From positions 1 through 46,428 of the IMG/VR virus record IMGVR_UViG_3300036790_000070: a stretch of 46,428 nucleotides of DNA; one strand, 5' to 3'. The notes below the pieces were generated by a model. It worked only from the letters and a program-made list of their open reading frames with translations. It was not told where the DNA came from and ran no database searches. How positions within the stretch are numbered: position 1 is the stretch's first letter; each line of letters opens with the position of its first letter. This stretch comes from a virus. This document shows, in pieces, positions 7,309 to 13,065 of the stretch. Made by a program: the position numbers and the translations under genes.

Positions 7309-8339
7309 GCGGGAAGTGCCGGGTTATACCAGCCGAACATTTCGGCGTTGAAGTGGATGCCAACGTCCGGCGCTGGCCGCTGCTGGTAGAGCGCGCCCCA
7401 GGTGCGAGCGGCGCGCGGGTTCTTCTCCCAGGTCCACCAATGCTCTGGCGGGAACCACTCGGGCCAAAGGTACTCGCCGACCTTTCGGCCAAGGGGGTCG
7501 CCCTCACGCTCCGATTTTGCCTGTAAACACAGGACTTCCCACGTTTGGTTGTCGCGGCACTTGATTAGCCCGCTCTCCCCCGCATAGTCGAGCGGGAGAA
7601 TCGAGCCAGAGAGATCCTCTTCGTGCCATCGAGTCTGAATGATGATCACCCACATCTTCGGCTTCGCGCGAGTCATCGCGGTGTCGATGTACTCGTTGTA
7701 GGTTTTCTCCCGGATCGTCGCCGAGTCGGCCTGCTCGCGGTTGGCTACCGGATCATCGATGATAACGCCATCAGCCCTATTCCCGGTGATGCCCGCGAGC
7801 AGACCGGCTGCCATCATGCTACTTCCGTTCGACAATTGCCAGTCGTCCACCGCGCGCTGGTCATCGTTCAGCGTCGGCCGCTCCTGCCAGAGCGAGGTGT
7901 AGCGCGGATCCTTGCAGATGGTACGGACTTTGCGCGACTGCTTGGCCGCAATTCCTGTGCCATAGGAGGCGAGAATGATCTGCGTGCCTGGGTTTCGCCC
8001 CATGATCCAGGCCGGCGCAACGACCGACGCGTAGGTTGACTTGGCCGAGCCCGGCGGCGCGAAGATCATGAGCCGCCCGCGAGCCGTCTCGATGCAGCGC
8101 TGAATTGCCTGCATCATCAGGAGGTGGTGCGGGGCCACCCGCGTCTCAATCGGCGTGAACGCGACGGGCATGCGCTCGATCGGGTCGATTAGTTTCCCGG
8201 TAACTGGATCCTCCAGGTCCGGCGCGTCGGTCATCGGGATCGCCGGTATGTCGATTGCCTGCGAGAACTCCGCAAGTGATGTGCGGGCTCGACGACGGCG
8301 TTGCAGCTCGCTCGCGAGATGCTGATGGGTGGGCTCCAT
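7296..8339 (-). CDS. Large terminase, ATPase domain (separate ORF)
   Basis: A 347-aa protein with the packaging-motor ATPase. Walker A FAPPGSAKST is at residues 93-102, Walker B GVIIDDPVAN at 191-200 and the coupling motif QTRWHEEDLSG at about 237-247. The adenine-binding and arginine-finger region precedes these with HHLLMMQAIQRCIE. The protein ends HFNAEMFGWYNPALPACDS, which is the linker that in full-length terminases continues directly into the nuclease domain, so the gene is cut at that linker. It overlaps the nuclease ORF by 13 bases (7296..7308). Upstream is the small-terminase candidate. Confidence 0.92.
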   Translation of the reverse strand: MEPTHQHLASELQRRRRARTSLAEFSQAIDIPAIPMTDAPDLEDPVTGKLIDPIERMPVAFTPIETRVAPHHLLMMQAIQRCIETARGRLMIFAPPGSAKSTYASVVAPAWIMGRNPGTQIILASYGTGIAAKQSRKVRTICKDPRYTSLWQERPTLNDDQRAVDDWQLSNGSSMMAAGLLAGITGNRADGVIIDDPVANREQADSATIREKTYNEYIDTAMTRAKPKMWVIIIQTRWHEEDLSGSILPLDYAGESGLIKCRDNQTWEVLCLQAKSEREGDPLGRKVGEYLWPEWFPPEHWWTWEKNPRAARTWGALYQQRPAPDVGIHFNAEMFGWYNPALPACDS

Positions 8340-8343
8340 CAGC

Positions 8344-8667
8344 TCAGTCTAGCAGAGGGTCATGCTCCGGCTCAACATCGGTGTATACCTGGAGTGCGAG
8401 GCGCGGCAAGGGGGCGGCCATGATCTGCGCTTCGATCTCCTCGTCGGAGAGCGCGGCTAGCTGCCGCTGCATCTGTCTATTCGCCGGCACTTGGATGATG
8501 GAGTTGACCGGCTTGCCGTGGCCCCGGTCCAGGAGTGCATTCGCCGCGGCGATCCGATCGCGATCCTCCGCGCACCAATCGTTCATCACGTTCGCGATGG
8601 TCTTAATCGCCCGTTCGGTGTGCTCGCGGGCGAGGTTGTCGGCGGCGCGGTAGAGCGTGCCCTTCAC
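8344..8667 (-). CDS. Probable small terminase subunit
   Basis: A 107-aa protein starting at GTG 8667, which overlaps the stop of the PagL-like gene by four bases (GTGA). The segment LAREHTERAIKTIANVMNDW followed by RIAAANALLDRGHGKPVNSI is an all-helical pattern often seen in short proteins encoded just before large terminases. The C-terminus (SDEEIEAQIMAA) is acidic and helical. As small terminase it would recognise phage DNA and load the packaging motor. The assignment rests mainly on gene order and the ALLDRGxGKP pattern; no obvious HTH is present. A longer reading in the same frame exists but lies over the PagL-like gene. Confidence 0.6.
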   Translation of the reverse strand: MKGTLYRAADNLAREHTERAIKTIANVMNDWCAEDRDRIAAANALLDRGHGKPVNSIIQVPANRQMQRQLAALSDEEIEAQIMAAPLPRLALQVYTDVEPEHDPLLD

Positions 8668-9179
8668 TGGAGCTTGTACTCCAGCATTAGGGCCTGGCGC
8701 CCTACGTTCGGCGAGGACGTGCCGGCATCCGAGATGTGCGCAAGGTTCAGCCGCAGTCGCTTGGTGAGATGGAACTCGAAACCAAGGTGGAAGTTTGTGT
8801 GGGCACCGTTGATTGCGTCCACTCGCTGAACGAAAGCTGGACCGATATAGGCGCATACAAACGAACGGCACGTTTCGATTCCGGCGTGCCAGTCCCAATT
8901 GTTGGGGACGTTGGCTCCGTGATACGTCGTAGAGCCCCAAAGATCGGTTCCCCCGAAAACATACAGTCCGGGGTTTTCTGATAGCTCATGCTTCACTTCC
9001 AATCCGAGTGTGGGGCCGTAGCCCTCTGTGCCGAACGATGAACCAACCTCCACATCAACCTCGGCCGCATGGCAGCGGGCGAAGAGCGCGCAGAGGATCA
9101 CGATGAACGCGAAGATGCCGACGGTGGCGGCGCGGCCGTTGCCGACGAGCTGACGAATATAGGCCCACGCACTTTGCAT
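8664..9179 (-). CDS. PagL-like lipid A 3-O-deacylase / outer-membrane barrel protein
   Basis: A 171-aa protein with an N-terminal export signal (a basic start, hydrophobic core ATVGIFAFIVILCALF, then ARCHA before AEVDVEVG). The mature part alternates polar and hydrophobic residues with many aromatics, as in an eight-stranded outer-membrane barrel. Near the C-terminus RLNLAHISDAGTSSPNVG matches the PagL signature HxSNAG, with catalytic-type His and Ser conserved and Asn replaced by Asp. It ends with aromatic-rich MLEYKLQ like barrel proteins. PagL removes the 3-O acyl chain from lipid A. Start at 9179 is fixed by CAGGAG seven bases upstream. It is the first gene of the late unit. The Asn-to-Asp change leaves activity uncertain; an inert receptor-masking barrel is the main alternative. 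Confidence 0.65.
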   Translation of the reverse strand: MQSAWAYIRQLVGNGRAATVGIFAFIVILCALFARCHAAEVDVEVGSSFGTEGYGPTLGLEVKHELSENPGLYVFGGTDLWGSTTYHGANVPNNWDWHAGIETCRSFVCAYIGPAFVQRVDAINGAHTNFHLGFEFHLTKRLRLNLAHISDAGTSSPNVGRQALMLEYKLQ

Positions 9180-9252
9180 TTCGAGACTCCTGGTTGGGTC
9201 CCCCGGAAATATACAGGGGGTGGGTCGCCAATAGCAACTCGAATGGGTCCCT

Positions 9253-9267
9253 CGCAATTAGCATGCC
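9253..9267. repeat. 15-bp direct repeat, copy 1
   Basis: CGCAATTAGCATGCC at this position recurs at 9482..9496 as CGCAATTAGCGTGCC (14/15 identical). The copies bracket the GC-rich left part of the control region, 229 bases apart. They may be protein-binding sites or traces of duplication. Confidence 0.6.
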
Positions 9268-9481
9268 TGATCGTCTCCCGGGCCTAGCATGTTTCATGCC
9301 GCTAAAAGCATGCCGCGGATAGCCGTTGAGGTTGCAACAAAGCGCCCCGCCGCTACTGGCGTCATGGGTCCCCCGAAAGGGCCTCTCACCCCCTTCCCTC
9401 ACTTCCAGCGTAATGCGGCGTGCCCATCCCGGCGCGCAACACACCCATCCAGGAGCAGGGCGCGATTGGTGCGATGCGATA

Positions 9482-9496
9482 CGCAATTAGCGTGCC
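9482..9496. repeat. 15-bp direct repeat, copy 2
   Basis: Second copy (CGCAATTAGCGTGCC) of the repeat at 9253..9267, ten bases before the first TTAGACA site. Confidence 0.6.
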
Positions 9497-9505
9497 AAAC
9501 AGCGA

Positions 9506-9961
9506 TTTAGACATGCGTTATGTAGTGTCTAAAGTTTTGTCTAAGTGTAAGCCATTGATCGGCTTGCCGAAAAATGCCCTTTAGACAACTTAGACACTTT
9601 AGACACTTAAAATATACCTATCCCATGCAGGTGCGCGCACACGCACATGCGCGCACGCACACATGCGCACGCACACACGCAATACCGGGTTGACTTTTGA
9701 CCGTCCAATCTGTCTAAAGTGTCTAAAAGTATTTTTTCGCTATACGAATCATCGACTTGCACTTAGACACTTATTTAGACACCTCGTGTAAAAACACCTA
9801 AAAGTGTTAAATAGTTTGTCTAAAACGAATACAGTTCTTGCATATTTGGAACTATTCCATGTAATATCGCTCGGTTTCACCAACCAGGAGCTGCCATGAA
9901 CGATAATGTAGGCTACGACATCCGCACCGAGATCCAATCTGCAACCGAGAATTTGTCTAAA
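9506..9961. repeat. Array of twelve TTAGACA sites with dyad organisation
   Basis: TTAGACA (or its complement TGTCTAA), mostly with an extra flanking T/A, occurs at 9506, 9526, 9538, 9580, 9589, 9598, 9711, 9720, 9762, 9774, 9817 and 9954. In order the orientations are: forward; reverse, reverse; forward x3; reverse x2; forward x2; reverse; reverse. Within groups the spacing is 12 (9526/9538), 9 and 9 (9580/9589/9598), 9 (9711/9720) and 12 bases (9762/9774), so the left and right halves mirror each other about a centre near 9654-9658. The last site is inside the coding sequence of 9896..10321. This is typical of cooperative protein-binding sites or iterons. Confidence 0.88.
9631..9681. repeat. 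51-base alternating purine-pyrimidine tract (Z-DNA potential)
   Basis: Every base from 9631 to 9681 alternates purine and pyrimidine, made of GC, AC, GT and AT steps (for example GTGCGCGCACACGCACATGC at its start). Such tracts can adopt left-handed Z-DNA under negative supercoiling. Its centre (9656) coincides with the symmetry centre of the TTAGACA array, and AT-rich AAAATATACC lies just to its left. Confidence 0.85.
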
Positions 9962-10321
9962 GAAGTACGTAGGCGCTTCCGGAGCCGCGCGATACGTGCC
10001 GTCGTCCGCCAGAACGAGCATGTGTCTCTGGACAAAATCACTCCGCTATTCGATATCTCCAGGGCCACCTACTACAACCTGATGGCCGAACTCGAAGCGT
10101 GGGAAGAGAAGCAATCAGGCGACACTGAGGCGCGCGAGATATCCACCCTTGGTATGTACCGTGGCAGCGTGTGGAAACTCGTCTCGGGCCGGCTCCTGCT
10201 GGCGTATGCCAGGAATCTGCTCGACTCCGAGACTGAAGCCCTCATCGAAAGGCGCAACGCGGAATGCGACACCCTATTAGACGTGGCGCCGGAACGGATA
10301 GTAGATCCGCTATTGCAATAG
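9896..10321 (+). CDS. First early gene: putative HTH DNA-binding protein
   Basis: A 141-aa protein with a basic N-terminal region (EVRRRFRSRAIRAVVRQNEH) and a possible helix-turn-helix at about residues 44-64 (VSLDKITPLFDISRATYYNL, where DISRATYYNL would be the recognition helix). The second half is helical and acidic. Start at 9896 follows CCAGGAG six bases upstream. It is the first gene rightward of the control region, and its codons 20-22 contain a TTAGACA-type site, so autoregulation or a role as the site-binding protein is an attractive inference. I do not recognise a specific family. The left arm of the 52-bp inverted repeat begins seven bases after its stop. Confidence 0.75.
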   Translation: MNDNVGYDIRTEIQSATENLSKEVRRRFRSRAIRAVVRQNEHVSLDKITPLFDISRATYYNLMAELEAWEEKQSGDTEAREISTLGMYRGSVWKLVSGRLLLAYARNLLDSETEALIERRNAECDTLLDVAPERIVDPLLQ

Positions 10322-10327
10322 CCAGGC

Positions 10328-10379
10328 CTATTTAACCTGTAATTTCGGCGGCTGAAAGATTATGCTCGTTGTTATTATG
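10328..10379. repeat. 52-bp inverted repeat, left arm
   Basis: This segment is the reverse complement of 10886..10937 with 51 of 52 positions matching (the exception pairs T10373 with C10892). It contains a run of TTTAACCTGTAATTTCGGCG and then GCTGAAAGATTATGC. It starts just after the stop of 9896..10321 and is separated from its partner by 506 bases. No coding role is evident for this arm as it stands. Confidence 0.93.
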
Positions 10380-10383
10380 TAAA

Positions 10384-10433
10384 TGACAATTTGTGTCACT
10401 TTGTGACCGTCACATTGTGACCAGAATTGTCAC
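10384..10433. promoter_or_regulatory. Tandem GTCAC/GTGAC dyads (operator-like)
   Basis: Two adjacent 13-bp palindromes, GTCACTTTGTGAC (10395..10407) and GTCACATTGTGAC (10409..10421), form a 14-bp tandem repeat. They are preceded by TGACA-ATTTG-TGTCA (10384..10398) and followed by a half-site GTCACC (10429..10434). Regularly phased short dyads of this kind are typical repressor sites. They lie 115-150 bases upstream of 10536 and just inside the left arm of the inverted repeat. The Cro-like protein at 15765..15989 or the protein at 9896..10321 are possible binders. Confidence 0.65.
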
Positions 10434-10535
10434 CGTGCGGCGCGTCAAGAGCTAGCCAGCCTGCCAGTTGACCGATTCGCCGGTGGCACGGCCCGTGCAT
10501 ATACCTAATTGTCAGCAACAAACCGGAGATTTCAA

Positions 10536-10703
10536 ATGAGCGGCAAGAAACCGACCTACAAGGAGCTAGCAGATACGATCAGACACGTGCAAATAATTCT
10601 AGGTAGAGCGCCCCAGAGCCCTGGACTGATTGGTCCCGGTGAATTGTCGCCTACCGCGGTTATAAATGCGATCAAAGTAGCGGTCGCTACGGTGCGTGTA
10701 TGA
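10536..10703 (+). CDS. Small early protein inside the inverted repeat
   Basis: A 55-aa protein beginning MSGKKPTYKELADTIRHVQI and ending VINAIKVAVATVRV. I start it at 10536 because GGAGA lies six bases upstream; a TTG at 10509 would add nine residues without a ribosome site. It is mostly helical with a Gly/Pro loop (APQSPGLIGPGE). It overlaps the next gene by four bases. No family is recognised; it and its neighbour are the only genes enclosed by the 52-bp arms. Confidence 0.6.
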   Translation: MSGKKPTYKELADTIRHVQIILGRAPQSPGLIGPGELSPTAVINAIKVAVATVRV

Positions 10704-10933
10704 TGCGCATCGAGTTACAGGAAGCGTTCCCTGGGTCCAACGGGGGGCGCGGCGGCTGGCACTGGAGATTAGTAATAAATCGCGGGGGGCTTGAGCAAGT
10801 ATTAGCTAAAGGGTTTGCAGAAACAGCAGATGGCGCGTTATATGCGGTAGTTATGGAAGCGCGCTTGTACCGAAAAGATATTTTCCATAATCACAACGAG
10901 CATAATCTTTCAGCCGCCGAAATTACAGGTTAA
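10700..10933 (+). CDS. Small early protein ending in the right arm of the inverted repeat
   Basis: A 77-aa protein (MMRIELQEAFPGSNGGRGGW...). It has a Gly/Trp-rich start followed by an alternating pattern (HWRLVINRGGLEQVLAKGFA) and a helix, then an Asn/His-rich stretch FHNHNEHNLSAAEITG coded partly by the repeat arm. It starts by ATGA overlap with 10536..10703. Codon use contains more A/T-ending codons (TTA, ATA, TAT) than the replication genes. Function unknown. Confidence 0.6.
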   Translation: MMRIELQEAFPGSNGGRGGWHWRLVINRGGLEQVLAKGFAETADGALYAVVMEARLYRKDIFHNHNEHNLSAAEITG

Positions 10934-10937
10934 ATAG
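10886..10937. repeat. 52-bp inverted repeat, right arm
   Basis: Partner of 10328..10379. It includes the last codons of 10700..10933 (ending LSAAEITG and TAA) plus four bases. Because the arms are inverted copies, flipping the segment between them would leave that C-terminus intact. Confidence 0.93.
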
Positions 10938-10947
10938 AGGAGCATTT

Positions 10948-11361
10948 ATGAACGGCACGAAACCGACTAACATCGTAACCCGCGAGTTTCGCGGCGCACG
11001 TCTCTATCTGCAATCGAACAATCGCGCAGCTCGCTACTGGTCATGGACCGCGGACAAAGCCAAAGCGATGCGCTTATTCATGAACGATGCGCTTGATTCG
11101 AGCGAACGCGCGGCGCGTGAATGGGGCGCGAAATGCGCGGTCATCGATGCGCAAGGGAATCTCGCGGCATCCGATGCGCAAGCCGGGCAGCCCCTCATCA
11201 TTGGCACACGCAAAATCACCGAGCTTGGAACCAACGACTATGCGGTGGGTTGCGCGACGTGCGGCTTCGCATCGAGCAAAGCGCTGACCATGGCACACGC
11301 AGTGCGCATTGCCACGCGCGATTCTAAGAAGAGCTGCAAGGCTTGCGGAGCGCAATCATGA
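10948..11361 (+). CDS. Early protein with a C-terminal zinc-ribbon-like motif
   Basis: A 137-aa protein with GCATCGF and SCKACG near the C-terminus, two CxxC pairs about 34 residues apart that would fit a zinc ribbon. The N-terminal two thirds are mixed alpha/beta with an Ala/Arg-rich helix. RBS is AGAGGAG five bases before ATG. It may contact nucleic acid or host RNA polymerase like other small phage zinc proteins, but this is inference. It overlaps 11358..11606 by four bases. Confidence 0.65.
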   Translation: MNGTKPTNIVTREFRGARLYLQSNNRAARYWSWTADKAKAMRLFMNDALDSSERAAREWGAKCAVIDAQGNLAASDAQAGQPLIIGTRKITELGTNDYAVGCATCGFASSKALTMAHAVRIATRDSKKSCKACGAQS

Positions 11362-11606
11362 ACGCAATACGCCAAGAAGACATTGACGCGATTGGCAGCG
11401 CGATATACAACGCGCGCATCTTGACCAACAAGCAAGCCGGCTATGCAATAAACGCGGTACAACAGTACGGGGCGCTGGCGGAGACGCGCGATGCGCTAGT
11501 GGAGGCACTCGCACACGTCTTGGTAGAAAGTCAGACTGTTGTATTTAGCAATGCGACAGTAGATTCCGTTCGCCGTGCGCAAGCGCTCGCCAAGGTGCAA
11601 TCATGA
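11358..11606 (+). CDS. Small helical early protein
   Basis: An 82-aa protein (MNAIRQEDIDAIGSAIYNAR...), nearly all alpha-helical by composition. Start at 11358 is set by ATGA overlap with the preceding stop; an in-frame start at 11343 lies further into the upstream gene. It overlaps the next gene by four bases. Unknown function. Confidence 0.6.
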   Translation: MNAIRQEDIDAIGSAIYNARILTNKQAGYAINAVQQYGALAETRDALVEALAHVLVESQTVVFSNATVDSVRRAQALAKVQS

Positions 11607-11776
11607 GCAGCTTTCAGTTACCGGATACTAACTCCCCGCATCGCGCTATGTCGGTGCGATCATCGGACGCAGCATGCTTCCGTGTGAACCGCGAGCTGCA
11701 AGCCATCGTCCGCATCATGCGCTGGCGCTATGGCCTACGCTGGCAGTTGCGCCCCTTCCTCTCGAATCCCTTTTAG
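11603..11776 (+). CDS. Very small basic early protein
   Basis: A 57-aa ORF from ATG 11603 to TAG 11776, beginning MSSFQLPDTNSPHRAMSVRS and ending with the Trp/Arg-rich RIMRWRYGLRWQLRPFLSNP. It overlaps the preceding stop (ATGA), and its own stop is part of the ribosome site (TTTTAGGAG) of the next gene. The concentration of Arg and Trp is unusual and would suit nucleic-acid or membrane contact. Confidence 0.5.
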   Translation: MSSFQLPDTNSPHRAMSVRSSDAACFRVNRELQAIVRIMRWRYGLRWQLRPFLSNPF

Positions 11777-11786
11777 GAGCATCACC

Positions 11787-12227
11787 ATGAGCAAAAAACA
11801 TCAAGACAAGGTAGTCGCGATCCTTGCGAGACTTGGAACCGCGTTTGAGATAGTGCAGAAACCCGATAGCGTTGACGCCAAGATCAAACGCGGAAATTGG
11901 GAATGCTACGCTTGGCGCTTACGGTTTCGCCGATCGCGGATATCGGAAGAGTTCGACTACTTCACCGGAACGGGGCGCGTTAAAACTACCGGCCGTCACG
12001 TTTCCCTTTTAGCGCCAACGCCAGCCGATTTGCTTTATTCGCTGCAACTCGACGGAGCCGCGTTGGACCTACCATTTCAACATCGGTGTGAGGAGTACAA
12101 TGGGGACTCAGATAGCATCAAGGATTTTGACACGTATCGCAAATGTTGCGAGATAGGAACGCAGTTGAGCCGACTATTTAGTCGGGCAGAGCGCGACGAA
12201 TTAGCGGAAACGTTGGAGGGATTCTAA
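11787..12227 (+). CDS. Early protein of unknown function
   Basis: A 146-aa protein starting MSKKHQDKVVAILARLGTAF, chosen because AGGAG lies seven bases before this ATG. The sequence includes YAWRLRFRRSRISEEFDYFT and GTGRVKTTGRHV, followed by LLAPTPADLLYSLQLDG and a cysteine-containing helical end. This arrangement (a short beta sheet followed by 'PT..DLL.sL..D..' ) is common in phage hypothetical proteins near early promoters. No catalytic motif is visible. Confidence 0.7.
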   Translation: MSKKHQDKVVAILARLGTAFEIVQKPDSVDAKIKRGNWECYAWRLRFRRSRISEEFDYFTGTGRVKTTGRHVSLLAPTPADLLYSLQLDGAALDLPFQHRCEEYNGDSDSIKDFDTYRKCCEIGTQLSRLFSRAERDELAETLEGF

Positions 12228-12362
12228 ATGCGTTACACCGTCAAAGAGCATTGCGGCGCATCGTGCGTATTTTACGGCCCTCAGCTTGTGTGCGCGGCAA
12301 CCACTATTGAGTTCGCGGAGCTGATCGCAAAATTACTCAACGCCGAAGGAGCCCAAGAATGA
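12228..12362 (+). CDS. Very small early protein
   Basis: A 44-aa ORF starting one base after the preceding TAA and overlapping the next gene by four bases (ATGA). It reads MRYTVKEHCGASCVFYGPQL then VCAATTIEFAELIAKLLNAE, a small sheet followed by a helix with three Cys. Tight packing at both ends supports it being real. Unknown function. Confidence 0.5.
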   Translation: MRYTVKEHCGASCVFYGPQLVCAATTIEFAELIAKLLNAEGAQE

Positions 12363-12961
12363 TATCCCTCATCGCATTAGCCGTAGCGCTTCAAGGCGCG
12401 CCGTGCATGGCGCCACCGATCGCGCCGCGCAAAGCCCATCACCACAAAGCGTTGCCGTTTGCACCGTTGCCCATCCCGCAATGCGAAACGGTCATCATGC
12501 CGGCGCCGGCCGATGATATCGAGCCCATCCCTACCCCTGGAGTGTATTCGTATTATGTTTGGGCTGAGCCGACACCCGATATGGCCGCCGTAGAGGCCGC
12601 CTATGCGCCGACCTTCGTAGCAGGTGGCGGAGCCTACATCGTCCAAGGATCGGCTGGCACGCGTGGAGCCAATGGCGCCAGCGGTACGCCTGGAGTCAAC
12701 GGCCGTAGTGGGACTAACGGCACAAACGGAGCCAATGGCGCCAGCGGTACGCCTGGAGCGAATGGCACCAACGGTGCGCCTGGAGCGAATGGCGCTCCGG
12801 GTCCCGCTGGCCCTACAGGGCCAATCGGTCCGCAAGGCCCTAGCGCGCCACCCGTTGCGCATCATCACCATGAAGCGCCCGAGATAGATACAGGCAGCGG
12901 CATATCCGCATTGATGCTGCTATTGGGACTGCTGGCCGTCCTATCCGGGAGGCGCAAATGA
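12359..12961 (+). CDS. Secreted collagen-like protein with C-terminal membrane anchor
   Basis: A 200-aa protein with four parts: a short hydrophobic N-terminus resembling a signal peptide (MISLIALAVALQGAPC); a His/Pro-rich region (residues 20-95); an uninterrupted collagen-like Gly-X-Y region (about 97-163, rich in GANGASGTPG and GTNG units); and a His-rich spacer leading to a C-terminal hydrophobic helix with basic tail, GISALMLLLGLLAVLSGRRK. The last part resembles the tripartite C-terminal sorting or anchor signals of exported Gram-negative proteins. It sits among early genes, not with the tail fibre, so it probably acts in the infected cell envelope. Function unknown; adhesion, receptor masking or superinfection exclusion are guesses. 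Confidence 0.75.
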   Translation: MISLIALAVALQGAPCMAPPIAPRKAHHHKALPFAPLPIPQCETVIMPAPADDIEPIPTPGVYSYYVWAEPTPDMAAVEAAYAPTFVAGGGAYIVQGSAGTRGANGASGTPGVNGRSGTNGTNGANGASGTPGANGTNGAPGANGAPGPAGPTGPIGPQGPSAPPVAHHHHEAPEIDTGSGISALMLLLGLLAVLSGRRK

Positions 12962-13065
12962 GTAAGCTCAATACCGTTGTATGGCTAACTGCGCGCAATC
13001 AACTGCGCATAGCGCAAGGCTCGCAGTATAGATTGTTCCGAATCATTGAGGAGCTGTACGGATGA
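12958..13065 (+). CDS. Very small early protein
   Basis: A 35-aa ORF (MSKLNTVVWLTARNQLRIAQ...) with a strong GGGAGG ribosome site five bases upstream. It overlaps both neighbours by four bases (ATGA at each end). Basic, helical, ending RIIEELYG. Unknown function. Confidence 0.5.
   Translation: MSKLNTVVWLTARNQLRIAQGSQYRLFRIIEELYG

Larger units (their letters stand above)
9180..9895. promoter_or_regulatory. Divergent intergenic control region (possible origin)
   Basis: These 716 bases hold no convincing gene and separate the leftward late unit from the rightward early unit. The left part (9180..9480) is GC-rich and contains repeated TGGGTCCC motifs (near 9193, 9243 and 9364) and a 15-bp direct repeat. 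The right part (9500..9830) is AT-richer, with the TTAGACA array, a purine-pyrimidine alternating tract and the perfect hairpin AACAC-CTAAAA-GTGTT near 9793..9809. TTGACT (9690..9695) with a weak TCTAAA 17 bases later could be a rightward promoter overlapping one TTAGACA site; I see no strong leftward promoter. The layout fits a bidirectional transcription switch, a replication origin, or both. Confidence 0.7.

Noticed and set aside
8668-8940. Longer N-terminus for the small-terminase candidate
   Set aside because: The extension lies over the PagL-like gene out of frame and has Arg/Pro/Cys composition of a shadow; the GTGA overlap gives a natural start at 8667.
9055-9486. Leftward 143-aa ORF over the control region
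   Set aside because: It overlaps the PagL-like gene in another frame, is Arg/Pro-rich as expected from GC-rich shadow frames, and lacks a ribosome site.
9506-9961. CRISPR-like repeat array
   Set aside because: The repeat unit is only 7-8 bases, occurs in both orientations and has 9-12 base spacing in groups, unlike CRISPR repeats and spacers.
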